Below are positions 1 to 13,453 of a DNA stretch of 64,000 nucleotides, piece by piece (position 1 is the first letter of the stretch; each line of letters begins with the position of its first letter). This stretch comes from Adiantum capillus-veneris. Taxonomy: Eukaryota > Streptophyta > Polypodiopsida > Polypodiales > Pteridaceae. The position numbers and the translations under genes were made by a program. The notes under the pieces are model-generated. The model was given only the letters and a program-made list of their open reading frames with translations, ran no database searches and was not told where the DNA came from. The stretch covers positions 103,189,811 to 103,253,810 of the forward strand of contig CM043947.1 of NCBI GenBank assembly GCA_014529385.2, read 5' to 3'.

Positions 1-2708
1 CTGAATTTGCCAAGACTTCTTTTGCCTGCATTCGATGAATGATTCTACGATAGAACCATTCAAATAGTTCTCTCAAACTGTTAGCCTTGATTCGAGAGCC
101 ACCATGTTGTGTGTGCCTGAAATAAGCATTTCTCGCCATGTAATGAGACTTTTCCATCCCTTGGGTATTCCATATTGCCGGGTTCCCATACTTCTGTATA
201 AAATATGGCAAATGATTGAAGATGATGTGCTGGATATGAAAATAGATTAGTTAGAATGTTTTACAGTCACATATTTGCACATAAGAGAGAAAGAAATACA
301 TGATAATACCATGTAGTGAGTAATCTGGGTGTCTGTCCATGCTGTCTTGAATGATTTTTTCAGAAGGTTGAGATTTTCCTTGAACTTGTTCATATCACCT
401 TGTGACCAGTCATCTTTGTCGCACATCAAAAATAGGATGTCTCTTGATCGCCAAACCTCAGCCTTCGCGTTACGAGTAGTTGGTTCGTGGTCCTTGACTG
501 CAATATGTAGCTTTTTCCAGCTCTGATACTCTACCTTGCTAACATAAGATGTGTTATATATTTTTCCATGTTTTGTTAGCTTTGGATCTCTTGTACCTTG
601 GGGCTTAGATAAAAACCTCCGTGCCTTCACCCCACCGATGGATGGTTTGCATGGGACATCCTTCTCAGCAGTTGATCTCTTTTCATCCCGCTGGATTTTC
701 ACATTGCCACCATGAAGCCCCATATCCGACAGTACCATTTCTAAGCACTGCAGGGCTACTTGTCATTCTGCGGAGGTCTTAATCTTCCAAGCAAACCCGA
801 TGTATAAGTAGACCAATTTCTCCACAATTCTACAAAGGGCATGCATTGTACAAATGTGGACATTCACAAGTGGTATTTTCAAAACCGGTCGAAAAGCAGG
901 ATCCTCAATGTGACGTGTTGGAGCTTTTCACCACCACTTTGGGTCCATGACCTTTGCAGGCTCCATGCAGAACAAACACGATGACTTTGCCATTGCACCC
1001 ATTCCACAATTATACATGCACTTTAATGTTTTGAGGTCACCTGCAAGATGCCACTGAACTTGAAAGTCTCCCCTTCCATCTAGACGTAGTACCTCTCCCT
1101 GGTTAGTCTGTCGATCAATCACCTCCGGAATATTAGTTCGATGGAACACCCAATATAGAATCTCATGATCTTCTTTCTTTACCTGCAGCACAAAATAAAT
1201 GAGACTTAAGTAGATCTGAACATTTGAGCTTACTTGAGAATCTCGCTTACCTCAAACGCACCAAGCCACCATATGTTAGATTCTGATTGAGCACTAAAAT
1301 ATAAAGGATCATCACTGGGACACTTTGAGAGGGCTCTATTCATTAAAGTAATAGTAACACGCTCTAGCTTTTTCTCTTTAACAAGCTCACACTCATCCAG
1401 TTTTAACACAAAATGTAATACCCCACATGACTCTTCAAATGTGATGTTGTAAAACTCCACCATTCTCTTCTGTAATATCCGCAGGTCCATAAAAATATTG
1501 TTGAACTCATCATATGCCATGTTTGCTCCATGGCCACTGTAAGTTGCTTTAATATGAAAGGGCTGTCCAAGATAGTCTCTCTGTGCCTCGTTAAGCTGAA
1601 GCCTCTCTTTCCAAGCACTTGAGGCTGATGGTAGAAGTTTGGATTTTATAACCTTCCTAACAAAGATGGATGAGACAGACTTTTGGATAGCCAAATATCC
1701 TCTTTTGCTTACACCAAGTGAATCAAGTGTGCCTTGTATCTCTTTTGCAGGCACTGAGTTCTCTGAAATAAAGTGGTCCACTACATTTCGTTGTAGGACC
1801 TTAAACTTCTTGTCATGTACTATATCTGCTGCTAGGCTTCTACTTATAAGTGGCTTCAATCTCTTTCCTATATTGGCTTTGGGTTCAATGTTTTCCTTGT
1901 CGGGATAGATTGAATCTCTACATGAAGACAATGCATAAGTAAATAACAGAAAATTTGCTTCACTAACACTATTTAGGCACATGAAAACAATGCATAACAA
2001 GAAAAAACAAAAAGATTACTTAACTAAGACAATGTAGCCAACCAAGAAGCATCACCTTAATGCTCGGATTCTTTTCTGGAGACCTCCTGATGCAACCTGC
2101 AATGTTTCAAGATTGCGCAATTTCTTCTTTCGGATACGACCACCCAAGATGGTGTCCTTCATTTGACAACTTCACACCTTTCCTTTCAGTTCTTGTACCT
2201 CTGTTTTATGTTGCAAAATGGTAACCTGATCTGTAGAATGTAAATGTGAAAGGCGAACAATCTCACATTGTTGAGCTTGGAGAATGCTCTTGTAAGTTTC
2301 AGCTTCTCTTGTAAGAGATTTACAATAACCCAGAAGGCCCTTTTCTCCATCACCAGCAAAGGTCAATAAGCTTGTAGGATTGACAAACGGTGGAGACACA
2401 TTAGTCATTGGATTCTTAGGGTAGAGAGAGCCTCTCGTCCAGATATCTATGTGTTTAGCTCCCTGATCTCTGAGCGTGTCTATGGAAGCGGGAGGTATAT
2501 GTGTGTTTGTTTTACTGCGCTTAATCAATGGTTGGTACCCATTGTCCAAATCAATGTGAAGGTGATATTTGGCTCGTTTCTGGGTAACATTTGTGCCATT
2601 TGAGGAGTGCGCCATTAGCCAAATGTGCAAGTTTAATGGAAAGTGAATAGCGGCTGCGCCTTCGTCCCTCCATGTTAGCCTCATTCCCTCCATATTGACG
2701 AGGTTCAT
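1..2708 (-). pseudogene. Uncharacterised transposase-like gene, four exons, C-terminus beyond window edge
   Basis: I do not recognise the family. Splice signals and reading phase give exons 2708-2056, 1917-1251, 1182-310 and 229 to beyond position 1. The GT-AG introns are 138, 68 and 80 nt, and phases agree at each joint. Exon 1 ends in a probable coiled coil. Exon 2 has a conserved-looking LDECEL stretch followed by a basic region. Exon 3 has HLAGDLKT followed by paired cysteines (CLFCM), then VHICTMHALCRIVEKLV and GLHGGNV. Exon 4 has NTQGMEKSHYMARN. Two acidic motifs, a zinc-like cysteine pair and multi-exon structure suggest an RNase-H-fold transposase or a domesticated relative; this is inference. 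In-frame TGA codons at 2174-2172, 930-928 and 765-763 break it, although frame and introns are otherwise kept. The stops make a current function doubtful. Confidence 0.55.
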
Positions 2709-2992
2709 TTAATGCAACTGAAAAGAGGATTATCCCTCAATTACTACGAACGAATGTTCAGAAGAGTAAGGAATCTACTTAAAGTACACTTTTTGAACTT
2801 TTACTATGAAAGACCCAGCTCTTTTATTTGCCATTTTTTCTAGAGAGAGAGTGCAAAAAATACATTTTCTTAGAAGGCCCTCCAAATGACCTCCAAAATT
2901 CCCTAAAGTCCCAAGCGCACACACGCTATCCACGACCGCAAAAGGAGCAGACACCTCACTGCACCTGCTCTGCCTCCCTCTCCACATACACT

Positions 2993-3042
<50 letters not shown>

Positions 3043-4947
3043 AGCACCAACGATCCGGGCGTACACACTCTTCACCGGCACCACGGCTGGCAACAGACGA
3101 GACGACAAAGAAAAAGGGGGGAGGGGGATGCGACACAGCACCACAGACCAAAAGGGTTGTGCATTAATGGCTTCCAAGCTCCATTACAATCCTTCTCTGA
3201 GCTTTTCTCTCTTATCCTCTCATGTACCATGCCAAAAAAGAACCCCTTAGTTAAAAAAAAATTCCCCCCTATTGGGCTCGTTTTTGAGTTTTTAGGCATT
3301 TTTCATGGTAGGCCAACATGTGGCACTCCCCTTGGGAGGCTCAGCTGGACTTTGACTAGCTTGGGGTTCATCCCGAGGCTTCACACTTTACTCTACACAC
3401 AAGCACCCTCTAGGGAGAAACGACGGCGCCGTCGTTGCCCCCCTAAGGGCTCACATTGCCTTCAAAAAAGGTTTTGGACCAAATTTGTCCGCGAAAAACG
3501 GCCCCCCCATGGGCGGGATGCCACGTCATCACCCTCCTTGCATGGGCGGAGATGCCCAAAACCACAACCTACCGCCAGCGGCCGCCAATGCAACGCCGGT
3601 GGCGCCTTCCACCATAGCTCACGAGCTCCCAAGGAGCCTCTCTCTCCCTTGTGACACTATAAGGGCCTCACGGCCCTGCCTTTATAGTCCGAGCAGCCGG
3701 CCCGTCGCCCCGCATGTGGGACCCCCCTGCGTGCCACGTGGTGGCTCCACATGGAGTGTCTTCCTTGGAACTTCAAAAGTCCTCAAAAAAATTCAATTGA
3801 AACACTTTTCTTTTCCTTTGGTCTGGCTTTGATGCCACCCTCTACTTGATGATCAGATGACCACTCTGTCAAGCCCGGCCAAAGCCTCATATCTCGGGCT
3901 TCAACACCACCAACTTGATCCACATTCCGGGTCTTCAATGGCCTTGTACGGGAGCCGCCAAAATGGAAAAAAAACTTCGAAGCCACCGTGGTTGGATCGA
4001 ACATCCGGCCTCAAACTGCTCTATCTCGATGCTCGGAGCACCGTCACTTCCGGCTAACTTCCCATATTGTACTCTGCACTTGCAAGCTTTTGCGAGCTCT
4101 AGAAACTGCCATATGGTCCACTGGCCGATGTGGCCAAAACCTTCCAGAACTAACCCCCTTGAAACTTTCAACTGGCCATAACTTTCTATCCAGAGCTCCG
4201 ATTCATGATCCGAGAAGACAGGCATGCTCCATAACTCGAGCACTACACACATATGCACTGACATCAGCCCGGGCCACCTGTCCCAAGCTACCCTACCCGT
4301 CAGGGATCTGCTACACACTTTACCTTTAAACTACAATATCTTGAGCACCGAGACTCCGTTTGATGAGCCATCTGGACCAGCTTCTAGAGCACACTAAGCA
4401 CATACATCCCCTCTGAACGTGCACAGCCTCCTGTCTGTTCCAACTGCACTTCAATCTGTATCTGCTATAGGTACATTAAGCTCTTTGCCATCATCAGACT
4501 CACATAACTGGTAAAAATATGGAAAATAATATGAGACTTACACCCTATCATCAACGTTCTAGCTTAATCATTAGGTAGCTACTTATCAGAAATCTTTAAA
4601 TCGTATCTATCGTATCTTGAAAGTTTTATTTATGGAAAACCGGTTTAGTGAACCCCGCTAGACTCAAGTGCTCCAGTTAATGATGCACACGGCTGAACCA
4701 TCAAGCTCGCTTTAGAGAACCCTGTCAAGCTCAAGTATGTCTTACTCTATCTGCACACAGAATGGCCGTCAAGTCCTATACTTAAAATTTTGGTAGCAGA
4801 ACCAACTCAAAAGATGTGAAGATACTTTATCAATTGTCCAAAGAATTCAATTAGAAGCGAGCCATGTAAGCTTATTGATCGCATAACCAAAAACTCTTCC
4901 CACTTTAACATAAATCTAGAAAACAAAATCTTGTACCATGCAACCTG
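2709..4947. other. Non-coding interval, no gene recognised
   Basis: Several open frames of 60-165 codons occur on both strands, but they overlap each other, run through simple repeats and show no family motif. The 3300-4350 part is GC-richer than its surroundings and could be a solo LTR or a decayed element. I could not find matching ends. Confidence 0.5.
2995..3038. repeat. (CT)n microsatellite
   Basis: An uninterrupted CT dinucleotide run of about 44 bp, one of more than ten (CT)n/(GA)n tracts in the window. Confidence 0.95.
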
Positions 4948-6235
4948 CTACAAGAAACGTCTAGTATCCTTTAAATCTGCAACTTGCACTTTAGTAGCTC
5001 CAGGATAAAATGTAATAATAAGGAATTTCCCACATACTAGAGCATCATAATATCCACATGAGCATACATTTCCTGTATCAATCAACCTCAAGCATTTTTG
5101 GTGAAAATATGCTACCCTTGAATCAAATAGCACGCAAATATTATACGTACTTAACAGTATCCATCCATATTGAATCTGCTTATTGATATCCTTAGAATCT
5201 CTTGGATCAAACACCATTGAGATCATGTAGCATTGATGGGCTCCACAATATACTAGAGCATCTCTGGAAGCATAATGCAGCACCCACATCCCATAAACTT
5301 TTGGCAACTTAAGCTCGTACCCGAAAAGCATTAAAGAATTTTGACTCCCTTTTAATGGCAGCCAAGACATCACTGACATAAACATCATTAGGAATAACAT
5401 CCAAATCCAGTCACATTTGGCACATTGTCCAAGGAAATAAAACACCCTGTGCACTTTTTGAAGTATCAAGGATGATTTAGTATCATCATCCCCTTTAGCT
5501 TCATAGCCATTACAAAAAACCTTTAAACTCTCTGGATCTATATCATCAAAGGAATTTTTACCTGCTGGAATTTCAGCTTGATCATGGAAAATAGCTTTAG
5601 CCTATAAATCTTTATCCATAGCATCCTTTGAAAAATCACTCTTCAAAATATCAACACTCATCAAAATTGTAGAAGTTATCTCCTCATGCAGCCCATGTAT
5701 AAGCATAGATGTAGAATCCCTATCAATAATCTATCCACAATCAGCATGATCTAGACAATCTTGAAACTCATCAATGTCATCCTCTACTTCCTCATTTGCA
5801 CCCATGCTATTTAACAACCCATCATAGCACTATAAAGGCTCATCTGGCACCCCTTTTGAAGAGCTACACACATCAACAAGCTCTTCTATACTGGTATAAT
5901 CATCTCCTTCACATCTAGTCAAAAAATCATCGATTATGGCGTCTTCTTCTATGATAACAACATCTGCAAACATATTGTTAGTAGCAATTATAAGTTCATT
6001 GATATTCTCAAGGTCATTCTGTGTGATGGGTCCACAATCTCGGTCACTTCATCTAATGTTGTGTATATACTAGCTTTATTGATGCAATCATCTGTAGCAA
6101 ACATGTTGTCCTGCTCGGCTATAGTGCTAGTAGTTTCGTTAGTATCATGTAGAGGCTCATTTGCTTCATGAACTCCTTTAGAATAACCCAAATCAAGGTC
6201 AGCAACTTGTGAACCACTTGTTGTACTGTCAACAT
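4948..6235 (-). pseudogene. Downstream half of a decayed gypsy-like element, split by the nested LTR element
   Basis: Read on the minus strand, this continues the coding remnant of 12264-11452 after the 5.2-kb insertion. The first part is an acidic, Asp/Glu/Thr-rich stretch (6235-5990). A 173-codon open frame (5469-4948) follows, containing MVFDPRDSKD. An FDPGG-type motif also occurs near the end of the nested element's coding remnant (about 8030), so both may belong to one retroelement group. No protease, reverse transcriptase or integrase motif is visible. Frames are broken between about 5990 and 5470. Assignment to one split element rests on position and shared strand. Confidence 0.4.
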
Positions 6236-7854
6236 TGACAAGAGAAAGCCGGAGCAAGAAACCCCTATAGCTTGGCCTCTTTGTCAGTTTGGACTTCAAA
6301 CAAATAAGATAAAACACCTACAATCTCAACTCACAAGACTGCTTTGAAATTGTCAATTCAAGCTATTGGCCATGGAGATTTATAAGCACATGTCCACCCC
6401 CAACTAAAGAAGAGAAAATTGGTTGTAAGACATGGGTGTTAGCCATACTCAACCAGATCTAAACCACATACATCTACATGCATCATCCATAAACACCAAG
6501 CTGATGTACTCTTTCCCATCTTGATAAGAGATCAGCCCTCTAGTGTCTTGCATACATCATACTTGTCAACTCCAAGTTGCATATTGCCAACACTTCATCC
6601 CCATGGGTTCCCCATGCAAAATCTCCATGTGTAAGCAATTCGTCATGAGATGGTGCAACCCATAAGCAGCATCCCATGCCTCTTAAAGCTTGCCAAAAGC
6701 CTCAAGCTTCACATCCTCAACTGATCAGCATCCTCATGCGCCATATTCTTCATGCTTGATTTCTTTTGTATTTACTTCGTAATAAACTCCTCGGCTTGAA
6801 TGGCTAGGCCGAGAGAAGCTAACACTCAGGACAGACGCTTACAAATTGTGTAGCTTATCTACGACCCCCCTTCTAATTGGCGGCTGCTTCCTTGCATATG
6901 CTGAGTGGTAGTACTCAACTAGAAGCTGTAGAGATGCGTCCTTGTTCCCCCAATTTGGGCACTCTCCCCCTCCTGTGCTTTGCGAGGCTTCTCTTGCTAA
7001 AAACACACGCCATGACAATCATTGCTGCTCCCTTTTTTCCCTTCAAAAACGTTTTTGTAATTTACCCTTTAAACTTGGCTCAGCCCACACTCGATCCCTT
7101 GCACAACTAATAAAGGGAGCTCGAGCATACAATACCCACTCCCCTGCAGAATCTCCATAGGTTAAGCTTGTTGCCTCGAGCTCATGCGTCAAGAAAACCT
7201 TTTAACATACCTCCAAACGAGGGCTTTACGTAGAGCATTACGATGAACATGCATATGATATCCCTGAAGATCTTTGACCAAGAATAAACCGCATAGAAAT
7301 CTCACCACTCATCTTGCAATTTCTCATGTCACATTTTGTCAGGCCACTTTCCTTTTGGATAGAGCTTTCATGGTCTGTAGTACCACTCTGAATCCAAAAA
7401 AATCACCATCGGCACAACTCATACATGAGTATTTCCTATGGCATCTTTGATCAAACGCTAGAGGTAAGCAGTCCCTATGATCCCAAATTAGGACAAAAAT
7501 ATTCATCAAGAAGCCACTGAGGTGTGAGCTCATACACACAAACTACAGAAGCACATGTCACCGCCTTCCAAGCGGAAACTGCAAACTTCAATCCCTCATA
7601 TCTTATGATGCATAAACCCGATTGACAAGCTATAAAGCACGGCTAGAATCGCTCATTAAAAACCATCTTCCAAAGATTCATTTGACCCCAAAACAGCGGC
7701 AAACAGACAAAACAAAACCAAACCTTTGTACAAATGCCCATATGAACCACTTCCCAAGTGCAACGGGCTATATCATGCCTATGTACAAGAGGCAATTTGA
7801 CAAGCATTCCGGTTCTATTGATTAGCTTCTTGCCCATTCAAAAAACATTTGACA
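6236..7854 (-). repeat. 3' LTR of the nested non-autonomous element
   Basis: About 1.62 kb, collinear with 9840-11451 with many point differences and small indels. One example is a block near 6905-6960 that is shorter in the other copy. The divergence indicates an older insertion than the copia element at 45-50 kb. Confidence 0.8.
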
Positions 7855-9742
7855 TAGCTTGCCAACCCCCTTGTCCTACTAGAGCATTTATGCTTAGCAG
7901 TAGCAAAAGACTAGAGAAAACACACTCTATATACAGTATATACAAAAGAGAATGTCCTTGTCCCCAACACCCACCTGGGTCAAATGTCGAGAGTGTAAAT
8001 GGTCCACACATATTCCCAAAAAGTATAGATTGGACCTTGTCAAACACAAAATTCTTGCAATCTTCCCAAGGAGACAATAGCATACTCCAAGCTCCATGAG
8101 GAGAAAACCATGTCATGTCAACAACGTAGAAAGACGCTTTCTTCTTGAACATGCATATAAACCATTACTCTCTTGCTAGGCATTATTTCCTTATCATCCT
8201 TCTTAGTTTCTCTACTTGCATACATGCCTATCTGTGTCTCCTCAGCAAAAGGATGCACCAAACCCCCTATGTCCATATCAATGATGCTACTTTCATTGAG
8301 CTTATTCTCTGAACCAAACATAAGATCTTCAGCAAGAGCATCAACGCTATGAGCTTCGCTCAACACATGCGGTATTTTCTTAGCCTCTCTGAATTTTAAA
8401 ATATCGCAACCTTTCTTGAGCCTTTTGGACATAACTACTGATATACAAGTCATCTTCCATCATGGGTTCATCGAAGCCCCAACCATCCTCATCATCAGCA
8501 ACCGTATCAATACATTGCATCCAAGAAGAGCTGACAACTGCATGAATATCAAAACCTTTACATGCGGGACTATGGTGCCCACAACCAGGTTCAAGAGCTT
8601 CCTTGTCAAATGAAAAAAGTTTCCCATCTATAGACACTACTTCAAAGCTATCATCACATCCATCACTAAGAGCACCATGGATTTGCCTGCAATCATTAGT
8701 GTCAACAAGTGGTAAAGATTTTGCAACATACCTCAAGAGGTTGATCCGCTAATTTCAAAACTTTTCATATCTACTTCTATGCATGTATTTTTATTCTCAT
8801 CAAAGGATTCCACAACATGCTTCCGTCTATTGCATACACACATTTCAACATGCCTTTTTTGTTTCAATGATCTGATGTCCCTCATGAATGAAGAAAGGTC
8901 AAACACCATAGACTCATCGTGTGAAAAATATCCATCAACAAAATGCTTCATCAAGTGAGACAACATCAAATAAGTTATCAGATGTCAAATCCACACTACC
9001 ACCTTCAGATTCACATTCACTACTATATCCACTCTTGGAATTTTCATCATCAACATTCATCCTGCATGAAACACTCATGCTGCAAGGATCTCTCATTGCA
9101 TGATTCATAGGAAAATTGTTCTCCACATACAAGTCATTTACATCATAAGCAAAAGATTCAAGCCCAATCTGCACCGCTTTCCAAAACTCATTTTGTACTG
9201 ACTCAAAAGCAATAACAATACACCTTTCTATTGCATCTTGAGACTTTGACAACCTCCAGCAACACATCATCAGTGAAGACTTTAAAGCCAACCAACTATG
9301 GCATCAATCATCAAGGAGCATATGCATAAAGACAAAAGCATCACCAGAAAGTCCTTGAGACGCAAAGTTCGCTTTTGTCCCATCATCTACAATGCAAAGT
9401 TGCAACATATCTTCTTGTACCCGTGCAATCCAAGATTTTATGCATCCCTTATCTGTACCATAAAAGTATCGAGAATACATGGCTCTCACCTCAAGTTCCA
9501 CATAATTTCAGCAACGCAATCTTCATCAATTGCCAATTGTACTGTGTATGCATAGGAAGATTGTCATAAAATTGCATAGTATCTTCACACAAGCTCTGAT
9601 ACATAAAATCAGCCCGTTCCTCATCTTCATAAATGCCAAGCTCCAAAAGAAATTCATCAGTCATAACCACCCATGCTTGTACATCTTCGTCTTTCCTCCC
9701 ACAATATCTCACATCATAGAGAAAATTTGCATCCATCTGCAA
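7855..9742 (-). pseudogene. Decayed Gag-like coding region of the nested element
   Basis: Minus-strand frames join end to end with several frame changes (9742-9491, 9501-9304, 9291-8935, 8969-8733, 8736-8380, 8453-8118, 8152-7838). The N-terminal part reads like Ty3-type Gag: YCGRKDEDVQAWV followed by an acidic helix-like stretch. A second, similar block follows (YFYGTDKGCIKSWIARVQE), so the Gag core may be duplicated in tandem. The middle is acidic and Ser/Asp-rich. The end holds LSTFDPGGCWGQGHSL. No zinc knuckle, protease or polymerase motif is seen. At least four frame changes argue against a functional product. Confidence 0.5.
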
Positions 9743-9839
9743 CTGTTTTTGCTAGACAAGTTGCTCCTCATATGCATTCATCCGATCCACAAGTAGTGAA
9801 GGTACTCGAGGAAGATCCTCAGCCAGGGCACCAAAAATA

Positions 9840-11451
9840 TGACAAGAGAAAGCCGGAGCAAGGAACCCCTATAGCTTGGCCTCTCTGTCAATTTGGACTT
9901 CAAACAAATATAGATAAAACACTTGCAATCTCAACTCACAAGACTGCTTTGAAATTGTCAACTCAAGCTATTGGCCATGGAGATTTATAAGCACACGTCC
10001 ACCCCCAACTCAAGAAGAGCAAATTGGTTGCAAGACATGCGATTACAGCACTCGTTAGCCATACTCAACAAGACCTAAACCACATACATCTACATGCATC
10101 ATCCATAAACACCAAGCTGATGTACTCTTTCCTATCTTGATAAGAGATCAGCCCTCTAGTGGCTTGCATCCGTCCACAATATGCATACATCATACTTGTC
10201 AACTCTAAGTTGTATATTGCCAACACTTCATCCCCATGGGTTCCCCCTACAAAATCTCCATGTGTAGGCAATTCATCATGAGCTGGTGCAACCCATAAGC
10301 AGCATCCCATGCCTCTTAAAGCTTGCCAAAGGCCTCAGGCTTCACATCCTCAACTGATCCGCATCCTCATACGCTATATTCTTCATGCTTGATTTCTTCT
10401 GTATTTACTTTGTAATAAACTCCTCAGCTTGAGTGGCTAGGCCAAGGAGAAGCTAACACTTAGGACAGCTGCTTACAAACTGTATAGCTTATCTACGACC
10501 CCCCCTTCTAATTGGCGGTTGCTTCCTTGCATATGCTGATTGGTAGTACTCCAACTAGAAGCTGTAGAGATGTGTCCTTGCTCCCCCTCCTGTGCTTCGC
10601 GAGGCTTCTCTTGCTAAAAACACAGGCCATGACAATCATTGCTGCTCCCTTTTTTCCCTTCAAAAACGTTTTTGTAATTTACCCTTTAAACTTGGCTCAG
10701 CCCACACTCGATCCCTTGCACAACTAATAAAGGGAGCTCGAGCATACAATACCCACTCCCTTGCAGAATCTCCATAGCCTAAGCTTGTGAATTCTCTCGA
10801 GCTCATACATCAAGAAACCTTTTAACATACCTCTGAATGAGGGCTTTACGTAGAGCATTACGATGGACATGCATATGATATCTCTGATGGTGTTTGACCA
10901 AGAATAAACCGCACAGAAATCTCACCACTCATCTTGCAACTCCTCATGTCACATTTTTCCAGGCCACTATAGAGCTTTCATGGTCTGTAGTACCACTCTG
11001 AATCCAAAAAAAAATCACCATCGGCACAACTCATACATGAGTATTCCTATGGCATCTTTGATCAAACGCTAGACGTAAGCAATCCTTGTGATCCCAAATT
11101 AGGACAAAAATATTCATCAAGAAACCACTGAGGTGTGAGCTCATACACACAAACTACAGAAGCACATGTCATCGCCTTCCAAGCGGAAGCCCTCATATCT
11201 TATGATGCATAAACCCGATTGACAAGCTATAAAGCACAGCTAGAATCACTCATTAAAAACCATCTTCCAAAGATTCATTTGACCCCAAAAGAGTAGCAAA
11301 CAGACAAGACAAAACCAAACCTTTGTACAAATGGCCATACGAACCACTTCCCAAGTGCAACGGGCTATATCATGCCTATGTACAAGAGGCAATTTGACAA
11401 GCATTCCGGTTCTATTGATTAGCTTCTTGCCCATTTAAAAAAAATTTGACA
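9840..11451 (-). repeat. 5' LTR of the nested non-autonomous element
   Basis: The partner of 6236-7854, about 1.61 kb. On the minus strand it ends CTCTTGTCA at 9840 and is followed by the primer-site-like sequence. Confidence 0.8.
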
Positions 11452-12264
11452 ACGTCTTCACAGGAACCATTATTGGAGGTAGCGTCCATGAGAGCAATCT
11501 TTGAAATAAAAATAAATTCATATAATTCTGTTTCAGCATTAAATTCATCATTTCCCTTTCCTACATTGCTCAAAATATGCTCTTCTGAAACTGAAGTTGC
11601 TACTTTCAATTCTGCATTTGCCTTGGTTTTGCTTCTTGCAAAAAAGTGTTCCCAAAATTCATCATAGTTAAGGAACTGCATCTGATCCCCTACACCTTTA
11701 CTGAAGACAATCTGGCTTCGTTCAGTGATCTCCTTTATTTCCAGATCTAGAATCATTAATCTTTTGCAAATAAATTCCTTTGCAAAATAGTCCTACCGTG
11801 TGGGATATGATTTTGTCAGTTCTTGAATCTGTTTTCTAAATCTGAGTTTACAACCTCTTCAAAAGCTGCAATCATCCGATTTTTTGGCACATTTTGGCTC
11901 TTCATCTCGGCTTCATAACATGCAATAAAACCTTCTGGATCATATCCCTAAAAATTACTATAATTCTATCGTATAACATTAAGTGCTAGCTCTGCAACAT
12001 CATCAATTTGCTTTTTTATCTACATGGCTTTCGCTTCCTGCAGACATCCATGAACTTATTCCATTATTTTTGGTAATTCTGCAACTGCTATATTTTTATC
12101 AAATCCATTGGTCACTGCTTCAATTGTTCTGGCATCTCCATCTCTACCTCCCACCCTGGCTCGGTTTCGCGTCGGATTCACCAAATATGTCGGGGGATAT
12201 GTGTTCAAAACGTGAGCCGGGAAGGCACTCTGCCTATGGCTGTGAGAGGCATGCGAGAGAATAA
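11452..12264 (-). pseudogene. Gag-like remnant of the outer gypsy-like element
   Basis: On the minus strand, about 11975-11810 translates to a Gag-like helix-rich segment (GYDPEGFIACYEAEMKSQNV, then RMIAAFEEVV). This resembles the core of Ty3/gypsy Gag. A 114-codon frame (11756-11412) runs on to the junction with the nested element, and its last codons come from the LTR. In-frame stops and a frame change lie between 11840 and 11756. Similarity to Gag is by pattern only. Confidence 0.45.
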
Positions 12265-12542
12265 GAAAAACAGATGCATCTGGATTTGGAAATCACCATA
12301 ATCTTCAATTAATCGATTCAAGCTCTGAGTACATTTTAATCAATAGCCAAAGCGGGCTGTTAGCAGCAGTGACACTTGGGTTAACTAAAAACTAGGAGTT
12401 TAGGCTCCGTTTACAATTACCCGGACGGTTAACAACTCCTTGATTTATAAAAAAGGATTAAATAAATCCAAGATGTCGTCGATGATCAAAAATTTACTCC
12501 GTTGCTTTGAATGTTGTTGAACTCTGTATATTTTCACTGCTT

Positions 12543-12584
<42 letters not shown>

Positions 12585-13017
12585 GGAGAGGAAATTCAAA
12601 TGGCCGTTCTTAGAGATATGTCCAAGTGGTGTTTGTAACATAATTGATCTTGAAGCTACAATGATAACAACTAGGAGCACCTACTCCAGATTTTATGATT
12701 AATCAAAGGAGCTATTACATGACCATGTTGTATGTGTGCTTACATGAACTTTTACAACTTCATCATTCTAAGTTTTTTGTGAAGGGGTCCATAACAATCA
12801 TGATTAATGGAATTTTATGTTTTAATGTAGCCCACGATCATTGTATGTGTTTTGCACAAGTGACCTTTTACACCTAGACTACCTCACATGCTTTGATGGT
12901 TGTACTCGATTTTAATTATGGCTAGATATCTTTAACTTGTGTGCTCCACAAATTTACACCCTGGAAATTGAGCATGCAACCTCACAGGCTACACAAGCTC
13001 CAATCAAAGATGTAATG

Positions 13018-13060
<43 letters not shown>

Positions 13061-13243
13061 CATTATTGTCCTACAAGGTCCTAGTGTGGGCTGTGTAACT
13101 ATAAGTGACTTCTGACGTCAAGAATTGTGGAAATAAGTGTTGCAATAGAGCACATCGTGGTTAGAAGAGGAATGTGTGTCAAAGAGGAGAGGAGAGATTT
13201 TAGCGACGAGGGAACATTCTGGGGGGGGGGGGGGGGGGGGGGG

Positions 13244-13281
<38 letters not shown>

Positions 13282-13453
13282 CTTCATGGTGATATTCTAG
13301 AAAAAACAATGTTTTAACGTTGCTATCGAACATGTTGCCCACACCACCATCAAACTTGTTGAGGGTGGCAAAATCTCAAGGGGGCAATAATAAAATTGGG
13401 AGAGCGATGGTTCGATTAGGACACCTATCCTTCTTATGGAGAGGATGGAGATT
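12265..13453. other. Intergenic interval with simple repeats, downstream of the subtilase
   Basis: No coding region is recognised. It holds a (CA)n tract at 12551-12582, a (GA)n tract at 13021-13057 and the composite at 13220-13279. The part next to 13453 should contain the subtilase 3' UTR. Confidence 0.6.
13220..13279 (-). repeat. Composite (CT)n(C)n simple repeat
   Basis: On the minus strand, a (TC)n run is followed directly by about 27 C. The same order and polarity occur at 44523-44638, 44952-45016 and 54533-54598 on the plus strand. Confidence 0.9.

Larger units (their letters stand above)
6236..11451 (-). mobile_element. Non-autonomous LTR retrotransposon, Gag-like coding only, nested
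   Basis: Two long direct repeats (6236-7854 and 9840-11451) flank a 1,985-bp interior. Each starts TGACAAGAG and ends ATTTGACA on the plus strand, giving TG...CA ends on either strand. Coding lies on the minus strand. A primer-site-like TGGTGCCCTGG sits just inside the 5' LTR (9833-9823), and a purine run (AAGGGGG) precedes the 3' LTR near 7880. No pol domain is present, so the element would need enzymes from another element. A possible target duplication is short and imperfect (acat at 6232-6235, acgt at 11452-11455). It lies inside an older Gag element on the same strand. Confidence 0.75.

Noticed and set aside
2828-3654. Overlapping frames of 60-165 codons near 2.8-3.7 kb
   Set aside because: They cross a CT microsatellite, overlap on both strands and show no conserved motif.
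6236-11451. Perfect target duplication for the nested LTR element
   Set aside because: Only a 4-bp imperfect match (acat/acgt) is visible, so I do not claim a confirmed TSD.
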